Positions 9,551-15,684 of a DNA stretch of 17,200 nucleotides are shown piece after piece. Position 1 is the first letter of the stretch, and each line of letters begins with the position of its first letter. The notes beneath the pieces were generated by a model, which was given only the letters and a program-made list of their open reading frames with translations, was not told the origin of the DNA and did not search any database. This stretch comes from CAYQSU01 sp964420325 (GTDB lineage: Bacteria > Pseudomonadota > Alphaproteobacteria > Rhodospirillales > Defluviicoccaceae). The position numbers were made by a program, and so were the translations under genes. The stretch spans positions 1 through 17,200 of the forward strand of contig CAYQSU010000070.1 in NCBI GenBank assembly GCA_964420325.1, read 5' to 3'.

Positions 9551-9646
9551 ATGACGGGCGTCCCGCTCGCCCCCGGCATCGCCGGAGAGACGCCGTCGGC
9601 CGCCCGGGCGGCCGCGATCCGGCGAGCCGCAGGCACGCGCCGATGA
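9551..9646 (+). other. possible 31-codon coupling ORF between folD and lepA
   Basis: An ATG one base after the folD stop opens a 31-residue frame rich in Ala and Arg, ending RRAAGTRR. Its TGA overlaps the lepA ATG (ATGA). There is no homology that I recognise. It has no strong ribosome binding site of its own, but neither does lepA, so it could relay ribosomes from folD to lepA. It may equally be a chance frame in GC-rich DNA. Confidence 0.25.
9597..9614. repeat. perfect 18-bp palindrome upstream of lepA
   Basis: CGGCCGCCCGGGCGGCCG is self-complementary, with a CCCGGG centre. As RNA it gives a 7-bp GC stem with a CCGG loop, 28 nt before the lepA start. It may be a terminator or attenuator of the yggT–folD unit, or a structure modulating lepA translation. 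There is no U-tract. Confidence 0.6.
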
Positions 9647-11445
9647 CCGATCTCGCGCGGATCCGCAACTTCGCCATCATCGCCCACATCGACCACGGCA
9701 AGTCGACCCTTGCCGACCGCCTGATCCAGTCGTGCGGCGCGCTCTCCGAGCGTGAGATGCGCGACCAGGTGCTCGACACCCTGGAGATCGAGCGGGAGCG
9801 CGGCATCACCATCAAGGCCCAGACGGTGCGCCTCACCTACGTCGCCGCCGACGGCCGCCCCTACGTCCTCAATCTCGTCGACACCCCGGGCCACGTCGAC
9901 TTTTCCTACGAGGTGAGCCGCAGCCTCGCCGCCTGCGAGGGGTCGCTCCTCGTCGTCGACGCAACCCAGGGCGTCGAGGCGCAGACGCTCGCCAACGCCT
10001 ATCTCGCCATCGAGGGCAACCACGAGATCATTCCGGTCCTCAACAAGATCGATCTTCCCGCCGCCGACGTCGAGCGCGTCCGCCGCCAGATCGAGGAGGT
10101 CGTCGGCCTCGACGCCTCGGCCGCGCTCTCCGTCTCGGCGAAGACGGGCGAGGGCGTGAATTCGGTGCTGGAGGCGGTGGTCAGGCGCATTCCGATGCCC
10201 CGTGGCGACCCGAACGCGCCGCTCAAGGCGCTCCTCTTCGACAGCTGGTACGACCCCTACCTCGGCGTGATGATCCTGGTCCGCGTCAAGGAGGGCGTCC
10301 TCCGGCGCGGCCTCCGCATCCGGATGATGGCCACCGGCTCGGTCCACCAGGTCGACCAGGTCGGCACCTTCACCCCGAAGGCGACCGAGATCGATGCCCT
10401 TGGTCCCGGCGAGATCGGCTTCCTCACCGGCGGCATCAAGACGGTGGCCGACACCAGCATCGGCGACACCATCACCGCGGACCGGCGGCCGGCACTGGTC
10501 GCGCTTCCCGGCTTCAAGCCGTCGGTGCCGGTGGTGTTCTGCGGCCTCTATCCGTTGGACAGCGCCGACTTCGAGAGCTTGCGCGAATCCCTCGCCCGCC
10601 TGCGGCTCAACGACTACAGCTTCCACTACGAGCCGGAGACCTCGGCCGCCCTCGGCTCCGGCTTCCGCTGCGGCTTCCTCGGGCTCCTCCACCTGGAGGT
10701 CGTCCTCGAGCGGCTCGAGCGCGAGTTCGGCCTCGACCTCATCGCCACCGCGCCCAGCGTCGTCTACCGGGTCCATCTCACCGACGGCACCGTGACAGAG
10801 CTCCACAACCCGGCGGACATGCCCGAGGCGACGCGCATCGTCAGCATCGAGGAGCCGTGGATCAAGGCGACGATCCTGGTGCCGAACGAATACCTCGGCA
10901 GCGTCCTGAAGCTGTGCACCGACCGTCGGGGCAATCAGGTCTCGCTGACCTACGTCGGCAACCGGGCGATGGCCGTCTACCGGCTGCCGCTGAACGAGGT
11001 CGTCATCGACTTCTACGACCGGCTGAAGTCGGTCTCCCGCGGCTACGCCAGCTTCGACTACGAGCTCGACGGCTTTGCCGCGGCCAACTTGGTCAAGGTC
11101 GGCATCCTCGTCAACGGCGAGCCGGTCGACGCGCTGTCGTTCATCTGCCATCGCGACCGGGCGGAGGTGCGCGGCCGGGCGATCTGCCAGCGGCTCAAGG
11201 ACCTGATCCCGCGCCAGCTGTTCAAGATCCCCCTGCAGGCGTCGGTCGGCGGCGCCGTCATCGCCCGCGAGACCATCTCGGCCCTGCGCAAGGACGTCAC
11301 GGCCAAGTGCTACGGCGGCGACGTGACCCGCAAGCGCAAGCTCCTCGAAAAGCAGAAGGCGGGGAAGAAGCGGATGCGCCAGTTCGGCAAGGTGGAGATC
11401 CCGCAGTCCGCCTTCATCTCGGCGCTCCGGGTCGACGAGAGCTGA
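9643..11445 (+). CDS. lepA: elongation factor 4 (ribosome-associated GTPase LepA)
   Basis: A translational GTPase that binds the ribosome and affects initiation and elongation, especially under ionic or temperature stress; it partitions between membrane and cytosol. The 600-residue length matches the family (E. coli 599). G1 is AHIDHGKST (14–22), G2 RGITIK, G3 DTPGH, G4 NKID and G5 SAKTGEG. EF-G-like domains 2, 3 and 5 follow. The LepA-specific C-terminal domain ends AGKKRMRQFGKVEIPQSAF, where KRKLLEKQKAGKKRM is the diagnostic tail. The ATG at 9643 has only weak purines upstream (GCAGGCACGCGCCG), so coupling from upstream translation is plausible. It is convergent with the cytidylate-kinase-like gene, and its TGA is the first three bases of a shared palindrome. 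Confidence 0.97.
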   Translation: MTDLARIRNFAIIAHIDHGKSTLADRLIQSCGALSEREMRDQVLDTLEIERERGITIKAQTVRLTYVAADGRPYVLNLVDTPGHVDFSYEVSRSLAACEGSLLVVDATQGVEAQTLANAYLAIEGNHEIIPVLNKIDLPAADVERVRRQIEEVVGLDASAALSVSAKTGEGVNSVLEAVVRRIPMPRGDPNAPLKALLFDSWYDPYLGVMILVRVKEGVLRRGLRIRMMATGSVHQVDQVGTFTPKATEIDALGPGEIGFLTGGIKTVADTSIGDTITADRRPALVALPGFKPSVPVVFCGLYPLDSADFESLRESLARLRLNDYSFHYEPETSAALGSGFRCGFLGLLHLEVVLERLEREFGLDLIATAPSVVYRVHLTDGTVTELHNPADMPEATRIVSIEEPWIKATILVPNEYLGSVLKLCTDRRGNQVSLTYVGNRAMAVYRLPLNEVVIDFYDRLKSVSRGYASFDYELDGFAAANLVKVGILVNGEPVDALSFICHRDRAEVRGRAICQRLKDLIPRQLFKIPLQASVGGAVIARETISALRKDVTAKCYGGDVTRKRKLLEKQKAGKKRMRQFGKVEIPQSAFISALRVDES

Positions 11446-11474
11446 AGCCGGCCCAGGGGCCGGCCCCGGCTTCA
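11443..11474. terminator. bidirectional terminator-like palindrome holding both stop codons
   Basis: TGAAGCCGG (11443–11451) pairs with CCGGCTTCA (11466–11474). The first three bases are the lepA stop and the last three are the stop of the opposing kinase-like gene. An alternative nested hairpin pairs GCCGGCCC (11447–11454) with GGGCCGGC (11457–11464). The position between two convergent genes supports a terminator for both strands, although there is no T-run. Confidence 0.7.
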
Positions 11475-12170
11475 GGGCGTGGACGCCGCCACCTGCACCC
11501 GGCCCCGGTCGAAGCCGCGGGCGCGCACCGCGGCGAGTACGATTTCGACGACGTCCTCGTCGCGCCGGAAGTTGTCGGTGTTGACGACCAGGTCGAAGTT
11601 GGTCGGGTCGTCGTAGCGGGAATGGAACAGCTCCCAGATGAACTTCTCGCGGCGCTTGTTGGCCGACTGCACCTCGCGCTTGGCGTCGGTGTAGCTGATG
11701 CTCTTGTGCTCGGCGAGCCTGGACGCGCAGGCCTCCAGCGAGCCGACGATGCGGATCCGGAGCACGTCGCGCCCGGCGAGGATGACGTGGGCGCCGCGCC
11801 CGCAGACGACGCCGCCGGTGTGGTAGAGGCCGCGGATGATGGTGGTGAGGAAGCGCAGGTACTCGTCCCGGGAGACGTGCTTGCCGAACACCGCCGAGTA
11901 GATCCAGGAATCGACGGCATCGAGCCTCTCGGTCAGGCTCTCGATCAGCTTCTTGCTGACGTTGGCCTCGGCGGCGATGCCATCGAGGATTTCGCGGTCA
12001 TAGCAGTCGAGGCCGAGCTTGTCGGCAACCGCGTGCGCGATCTCGTCGCCGCGGCTGGCGGTGGTGCGAGAGATCGTGATGACCGGCTTGCGCAGCCGCC
12101 TCGCCTTCTGCGGCGGCTCCTCGAGGGCCCGGATCATCGCGTCGATGACGGCTTGGGCGTCCACTGCCAT
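11472..12170 (-). CDS. cytidylate kinase-like family protein
   Basis: A 232-residue protein of the cytidylate-kinase-like family (PF13189). Recognisable parts are PVITISRTTASRGDEIAHAV near residue 30, LGLDCYDREILDGIA, VVCGRGAHVILAG in the middle, VLRIRIVGSLEACASRLAE, and a C-terminal NFDLVVNTDNF strand. In the family the nucleotide-binding loop normally reads like ISRQFGSGGREIA; here the glycines are largely replaced (SRTTASRGDEIA), so ATP binding may be altered. True CMP kinase activity is therefore doubtful, and essential Cmk is expected elsewhere in the genome. The start has a good GGGGAG site 5–10 nt upstream. It is a single-gene unit between lepA (convergent) and tRNA-Ser (divergent). 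Substrate unknown. Confidence 0.82.
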   Translation of the reverse strand: MAVDAQAVIDAMIRALEEPPQKARRLRKPVITISRTTASRGDEIAHAVADKLGLDCYDREILDGIAAEANVSKKLIESLTERLDAVDSWIYSAVFGKHVSRDEYLRFLTTIIRGLYHTGGVVCGRGAHVILAGRDVLRIRIVGSLEACASRLAEHKSISYTDAKREVQSANKRREKFIWELFHSRYDDPTNFDLVVNTDNFRRDEDVVEIVLAAVRARGFDRGRVQVAASTP

Positions 12171-12246
12171 GTGACATCTCCCCTTTGGCCCCCTTCATAA
12201 CATCCCGGACCGCATTGGGGAAGCGCCGGTCGCGGCGAACGGGCGG

Positions 12247-12275
12247 TTGCCGCCGGCCGGGCGGTGGATTAGGCT
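12247..12275 (+). promoter_or_regulatory. weak candidate promoter for tRNA-Ser
   Basis: TTGCCG (12247–12252) and TAGGCT (12270–12275) at 17 bp spacing, followed by a GC-rich discriminator (TCTGGCCGCGC). The tRNA begins about 27 nt after the predicted start. Matches to consensus are only partial (4/6 and 3/6), so this is tentative. Confidence 0.35.
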
Positions 12276-12308
12276 TCTGGCCGCGCATGCGGGCTCCCGA
12301 GGGCCCCG

Positions 12309-12398
12309 GGAGGGATGGCCGAGCGGTTTAAGGCGCACGCCTGGAGAGCGTGTTCACGGGGAACCGTGTCGTGGGTTCGAATCCCACTCCCTCCGCCA
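12309..12398 (+). tRNA. tRNA-Ser (anticodon GGA)
   Basis: A complete 90-nt class II tRNA with encoded CCA. The acceptor is GGAGGGA/TCCCTCC with discriminator G, the anticodon stem CACGC/GCGTG and the loop CTGGAGA (anticodon GGA, codon UCC). It has a long variable arm (ACGG…CCGT pairing) and the T arm GTGGG-TTCGAAT-CCCAC. The long variable arm and discriminator G fit serine. No second copy of its 3' end longer than 10 bp is visible downstream. Confidence 0.97.
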
Positions 12399-12409
12399 CC
12401 TTGGAACAT

Positions 12410-12425
12410 AAGTGCGAACGCACTT
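12410..12425 (+). terminator. hairpin just after tRNA-Ser
   Basis: AAGTGC (12410–12415) and GCACTT (12420–12425) form a perfect 6-bp stem with a GAAC loop, 11 nt after the tRNA 3' end. The stem and position suit a terminator or processing signal; no U-tract follows (CGCCGCC). The rest of the 254-base gap to the next gene holds a relatively AT-rich stretch (about 12440–12500) and repeat copy A. Confidence 0.5.
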
Positions 12426-12549
12426 CGCCGCCGTCCGTCCGATATTCGCCGATCAAGGTCATAGTGCAATCGCGAAGGAATAGTTCTCATAATCGTCGCG
12501 CGTGGCCCGCCGGCTCACTCGCACGAACCGACGCCATGGCCGCCCGCCT

Positions 12550-12628
12550 GCGCCGGACCCGGGACGGTCGCTCCGGCAGGCGGGTTGCCCACAGCGCCTC
12601 CACCACTCCAGGGGAGGTGACCTCAGCA
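12550..12628 (+). repeat. 79-bp dispersed direct repeat, copy A
   Basis: Begins GCGCCGGACCCGGG and ends GTGACCTCAGCA. It matches copy B (15547–15625) at 71 of 79 positions by hand alignment, without gaps and in the same orientation. It contains two small hairpins: GCCGGA/TCCGGC (12552–12557 with 12572–12577), and CACTCC/GGA-g-GTG (12604–12609 with 12613–12619, one bulged base). It lies just downstream of the PNPOx-fold gene (minus), which has no other visible terminator. It encodes no protein that I can support. Confidence 0.85.
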
Positions 12629-12652
12629 TCTCGGCGCCGCACCTGAACGCGC

Positions 12653-13276
12653 TCACTCGGTCTGCATGCGTCGGGCATGCTGCAGGAGTTCGGCCTCGAG
12701 CTCGGCGATCCGCGCGGTGAGCGGCGTGGTCAACGCACGCACCTCGTCCAGGGTGTATCGCTCGGTGATGTGCTGCGGGCAGTTCCAGTCGAAGCCCTCG
12801 ACCTCGATGATGATGCCCCGTTCGACCCGCGCCCGATAATCGGGCATTTCGAGGCGCGACAGCGACTCCTGGTCCTCGAGGCCAATGATCTTCGCCCGGC
12901 CGAACAGCTTCAGGCGCTTCTTGTTCGGGTAGTCCATGAAGAACAGCGACACCCGGTCGTCGGTGGTGAGATTGCCGATGCTGACATACTGCCGGTTGCC
13001 GCGAAAATCGGCGAAGCCGAGCGTGCCCTCGTCCAGAACCCGCACGAAGCCGGTCGGCCCGCCGCGATGCTGGACATAGGGCCAGCCCGTCTCGCTGACG
13101 GTCGCCATGTAGAACGAATCGCGTGCCGCAAGGAAGCCGGCCTCCGCCTCCGTCAGCCTGTGGTTCGTCGCCTCCGGCACGCTCTCCATGCGGGCATAGG
13201 CCTTTCGGCTTCCCATTTCCTCCTGGACCGTCTTCACCCTCGGCGTGAAGGCAATGTCCGCGAAACGATGCGACAT
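12653..13276 (-). CDS. PNPOx-fold (pyridoxamine 5'-phosphate oxidase family) flavoprotein-like protein
   Basis: A 207-residue cytosolic protein with a split-barrel flavin-binding domain (PF01243-like, about residues 40–150). It contains FLAARDSFYMATVSETGWPYVQHRGG, LGFADFRGNRQYVSIGNL and VSLFFMDYPNKKRLKLFGRA, which resemble the FMN-contact strands of the family. The C-terminal RIAELEAELLQHARRM is a short predicted coiled coil. It is not PdxH: the pyridoxal-specific C-terminal signature is absent. Relatives are usually called flavin-nucleotide-binding or general-stress FMN proteins, with unknown substrates. AAGGAGG sits 7 nt before the ATG. It is the last gene of the three-gene minus-strand operon, 30 nt after DUF1348, and is followed by repeat copy A. 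A role in flavin-dependent reduction of an electrophile is an inference. Confidence 0.85.
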   Translation of the reverse strand: MSHRFADIAFTPRVKTVQEEMGSRKAYARMESVPEATNHRLTEAEAGFLAARDSFYMATVSETGWPYVQHRGGPTGFVRVLDEGTLGFADFRGNRQYVSIGNLTTDDRVSLFFMDYPNKKRLKLFGRAKIIGLEDQESLSRLEMPDYRARVERGIIIEVEGFDWNCPQHITERYTLDEVRALTTPLTARIAELEAELLQHARRMQTE

Positions 13277-13306
13277 GAGTTCCTCCTTCGGGGATCCGCC
13301 TCGGCG

Positions 13307-13792
13307 TCACAGCCCCAGATCCGACAGACCCGGGTGATCCGCGGGCCGAGGCCCTTGCGGCCAGAAAAGCCTCCGGTCGCCCTCGCGAACCGGTTGATCG
13401 TTGATGCTGGCGAAACGCAGCCGCATGAGCCCGCGCTCGTCGAACTCCCAGTTCTCGTTGCCGTGGGACCGGAACCAGTTGCCGGTGTCGTCGTGCCATT
13501 CGTAGGCGAAACGCACCGCGATCCGGTTGTCGGCAAAGGCCCAGAGTTCCTTGATCAAACGGTAATCAAGCTCACGCGCCCATTTGCGCCGCAGGAAAGC
13601 GACGATCTCCGGCCGCCCGACTGGGAACTCGGCGCGGTTGCGCCAGAGGCTGTCTTGCGTATAGGCGAGCGAGACGCGGACCGGGTCGCGCGTGTTCCAC
13701 GCATCTTCCGCCATCCGCACCTTCTGGATCGCGGTCTCTCGCGTGAAGGGTGGCGATGGCGGCCGCGCCGCCGATGTCGTCGGGTCGATCAT
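13307..13792 (-). CDS. DUF1348 / nuclear transport factor 2-like protein
   Basis: A 161-residue cytosolic protein of the DUF1348 family (SnoaL/NTF2-like alpha+beta barrel). Family-defining segments are clear: WRNRAEFPVGRPEIVAFL, RKWARELDYRLIKELWAF, NRIAVRFAYEWHDDTGNWF and GNENWEFDERGLMRLRFAS. The fold forms a small-molecule pocket used by isomerases, cyclases and binding proteins, but no reaction is assigned to DUF1348. The N-terminal 15 residues (MIDPTTSAARPPSPP) are low-complexity and outside the domain. An AGGGAGAG site lies 6–7 nt before the ATG. It is the middle gene between the CMD-family gene (70 nt upstream) and the PNPOx-fold gene (30 nt downstream). Family assignment is firm; the function is not. 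Confidence 0.88.
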   Translation of the reverse strand: MIDPTTSAARPPSPPFTRETAIQKVRMAEDAWNTRDPVRVSLAYTQDSLWRNRAEFPVGRPEIVAFLRRKWARELDYRLIKELWAFADNRIAVRFAYEWHDDTGNWFRSHGNENWEFDERGLMRLRFASINDQPVREGDRRLFWPQGPRPADHPGLSDLGL

Positions 13793-13862
13793 CTCATCTC
13801 TCCCTGCACCGACGCGGTCGACGGCGCGGTCAGAGCCGCGTTGTCCGGTCGCGGGTCGTCGA

Positions 13863-14408
13863 TCAGGCGGCCTTGTTCAGATCGATCTTGGGGAAGTCGA
13901 TCTCGACCTGTGTCGCCTTGCCGAGGACGTTGGTGAAGATGTTCATCGCCACGTGGGTGATGATCTCGATGATGTCCGCGTCCGAGTGACCGGCGGCACG
14001 CACCGCATCGAACTCAGCCTTGCTCACCTGGCCTGTGTGCTCGACGAGCGCGCGGGCGAAGGCCAGCGCCGCCTCCGCCTTGGCGTCCGAGGAGCGCCCG
14101 ATCCGGTTGGCGAGCATCTCCTGGTTGTCGAGACCGACCTTGCGGCCAATGGCGGTATGGGCCGACACGCAGTATTGGCAGGCATTCTGCTCGGCGACCG
14201 TCAGCGCGATGCGCTCGCGCGTCTTCGGGTCGAGAGCGCCCGCACCGGCTATGGCGTGGAGGCCGAGGAAGGCGCCCAGGGCAGCCGGCGAATTCGCCAG
14301 CACGCGGATGAAGTTGGGAACCGTGCCGAGGCCGCTTTGGACGGCATCCAGGAGCTGTTTGGCCTCGCCGGTGGCGGTTCGGGGGTCGATAACGGCAACA
14401 CGAGCCAT
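13863..14408 (-). CDS. carboxymuconolactone decarboxylase / AhpD-like peroxidase-related protein
   Basis: A 181-residue all-alpha protein of the CMD/AhpD superfamily. It carries the redox motif EQNACQYCVSAH: Glu73, Cys77, Cys80 and His84, the E-x3-C-x2-C-x3-H arrangement of AhpD-like alkylhydroperoxidases. Genuine gamma-carboxymuconolactone decarboxylases lack the CxxC pair, so a thiol-dependent peroxidase or disulfide reductase role is more likely. TVPNFIRVLANSPAALGAFLGL is the usual N-terminal signature. The start is the ATG in GCCATGGCT at 14408, with GAGG about 10 nt upstream; ATGs at 14423 and 14450 are in frame but less well placed. It is first in the operon, divergent from a LysR regulator, and so the most likely direct target of that regulator. 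Confidence 0.88.
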   Translation of the reverse strand: MARVAVIDPRTATGEAKQLLDAVQSGLGTVPNFIRVLANSPAALGAFLGLHAIAGAGALDPKTRERIALTVAEQNACQYCVSAHTAIGRKVGLDNQEMLANRIGRSSDAKAEAALAFARALVEHTGQVSKAEFDAVRAAGHSDADIIEIITHVAMNIFTNVLGKATQVEIDFPKIDLNKAA

Positions 14409-14532
14409 GGCATGAATCCTCATCTGATTGGTCGGGCGAGCGCTCTGCATCGCTCGCTATCACTGTGGCCCATCACTTTCCTTGAAAGAATATGCGACGT
14501 ATGCAATTCATTATTCCTTTTGGAGGAATAAT
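14409..14532. promoter_or_regulatory. shared LysR/CMD-operon control region with three dyads
   Basis: The 124-base divergent region is clearly more AT-rich than its surroundings. It contains three inverted repeats. The first is GCGAGCG (14436–14442) with CGCTCGC (14451–14457). The second is GAAT-N5-ACGT-N5-ATTC (14488–14509), which includes a T-N11-A LysR-type box (14493/14505). The third is ATTATTCC (14510–14517) with GGAATAAT (14525–14532), which ends at the lysR ATG. TTGAAA at 14482–14487 could be a −35 for lysR, but no good −10 follows. Divergent LysR regulators usually bind such a region to repress themselves and, with a co-inducer, activate the neighbour. Confidence 0.6.
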
Positions 14533-15477
14533 ATGGATCGTCTGCACGCGATCGAGGTCTTTATCGCGGTCGCCGATGCCGGCAGCTTCGCGAAGGCCGG
14601 CGCCCGTCTCAGGCTCTCGCCGCCCGCCGTCACGCGAGCCGTCTCGGCGCTCGAGGATCGATTGGGCGCACGGGTCTTCAACCGGACCACGCGCAGCCTC
14701 ACCATCACCGATGTCGGGCAACGGTTTCTGGAGAGCGCGAGGCGCGTCCTGATCGATCTCGACGGCGCCGAAAAGGAGGCGGTCGGGGAAACCGGTGTGC
14801 CCCAGGGGCACCTCACGGTGACGGCGTCCGTCACCTTCGGTCGATCGGCGCTGGCACCCATCGTCTGCAGCTTCCTTGCTCAGCATCCGCGCGTCTCGGT
14901 CTCGGTGCTGCTCCTCGACCGGATCGCCAACTTGGTCGAGGAGGGCATCGATCTCGCCGTTCGCATCGGGCCTCTGCCGGAGTCCAGCCTGGTTGCCAAA
15001 CGGATCGGGACCGTTCGCCGCGTCTTGGTCGCCAGTCCTGGCTATCTCGCTCGCCGCGGCACGCCCTCATCGCCAGCCGATCTGCGCCTGCATTCGATGA
15101 TCGCCTTCACCGGGCTGATGCCCAATCGGGAATGGCGTTTCCGCGACGGGAGAACCGGCAACGGCGTCTCCTTCATGCCGCGGCTCGAGATCAACGATGC
15201 CGTCGCCGCGATCGCGGCCGCCGAAACGGGGGACGGGATCACCGTCGCGCTGTCCTACATGGTCGCCGACCACGTCCGGGTGGGCCGCCTGGTAACCGTG
15301 CTCGATCACGTCACGCCGCCGCCCGTGCCGGTTCATCTGGTCTATCCGCAGAACCGGCTGATCGCGCCCAAGCTGCGGGCTTTCGTCGACTTCGTCACTC
15401 CGCGATTGAAGGACACGCTGGAACGGCTGAAGCTTCCGGACGAGGACGCGCCCGCGATCGGAACCGAAACACCTTAG
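14533..15477 (+). CDS. LysR-family transcriptional regulator
   Basis: A 314-residue DNA-binding regulator. The N-terminal winged helix-turn-helix is standard (MDRLHAIEVFIAVADAGSF, LSPPAVTRAVSALEDRLGA and FNRTTRSLTITDVG, about residues 1–60). A linker helix follows, then a co-inducer-binding domain (about 90–300) of the type seen in the subgroup with DGIxxALSYMVADHV. GHLTVTASVTFGRSALAPI begins that domain. TGGAGGA lies 6 nt before the ATG, within an inverted repeat. It is transcribed away from the CMD–DUF1348–PNPOx operon, which suggests it controls that operon and itself; the inducer is unknown. Downstream are a hairpin and repeat copy B, so it is monocistronic. Confidence 0.93.
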   Translation: MDRLHAIEVFIAVADAGSFAKAGARLRLSPPAVTRAVSALEDRLGARVFNRTTRSLTITDVGQRFLESARRVLIDLDGAEKEAVGETGVPQGHLTVTASVTFGRSALAPIVCSFLAQHPRVSVSVLLLDRIANLVEEGIDLAVRIGPLPESSLVAKRIGTVRRVLVASPGYLARRGTPSSPADLRLHSMIAFTGLMPNREWRFRDGRTGNGVSFMPRLEINDAVAAIAAAETGDGITVALSYMVADHVRVGRLVTVLDHVTPPPVPVHLVYPQNRLIAPKLRAFVDFVTPRLKDTLERLKLPDEDAPAIGTETP

Positions 15478-15484
15478 ACCCTGC

Positions 15485-15504
15485 ACCGGCAGCGCTCTGC
15501 CGGT
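15485..15504 (+). terminator. hairpin terminator of lysR
   Basis: ACCGGCAG (15485–15492) and CTGCCGGT (15497–15504) form a perfect 8-bp stem closed by a CGCT tetraloop, 7 nt after the lysR stop. No U-tract follows, but position and symmetry are good. The remaining bases up to the cysH stop hold copy B and nothing else that I recognise. Confidence 0.7.
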
Positions 15505-15546
15505 TGACCATCGAGACGCAGGGCGACTGGATCGGGAAGCCCGTCG

Positions 15547-15625
15547 GCGCCGGACCCGGGATGGTCGCTCCGGCAGGCGGGTCGCCGGCAGCACCTCCGC
15601 CACTCCAAGGGACGTGACCTCAGCA
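15547..15625 (+). repeat. 79-bp dispersed direct repeat, copy B
   Basis: Same orientation as copy A, exactly 2,997 bases further on, with 8 substitutions and no gaps. Both hairpins of copy A are preserved: GCCGGA (15549–15554) with TCCGGC (15569–15574), and CACTCC (15601–15606) with GGA-c-GTG (15610–15616). None of the eight substitutions falls in a paired base; they lie in loops, in the bulge, or in the linker between hairpins. It sits between the convergent lysR and cysH ends. Confidence 0.85.
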
Positions 15626-15684
15626 CGGGGGCGGCCGGTTCGTCGAGCGGACGGGCGGCGGCGCGCAGACCCTTTGCGGCGCCC

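Noticed and set aside
8353..11151. Very long open frame (932 codons) on the minus strand
   Set aside because: It lies antisense to DUF167, folD and lepA, all certain. The translation is rich in Asp, Gly, Arg and Val without domains, the usual mirror frame of GC-rich coding DNA.
12459..13499. Minus-strand frames sharing a PACRSD-PGSGA-like stretch across both repeats (also 15474–16100)
   Set aside because: The shared peptide is only the translated repeat; the frames overlap PNPOx and cysH genes in the wrong phase.
12387..15597. tRNA-Ser 3' end as an attachment site for an integrated element
   Set aside because: Only about 10 bp (CCTCCGCCAC) recur in repeat copy B, copy A has a mismatch, and no integrase is present. 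The match is too short to call an att site.
15655..15684. GC-rich inverted sequence after the cysH stop
   Set aside because: Only imperfect 5-bp pairings are possible and several registers compete; no clear terminator.
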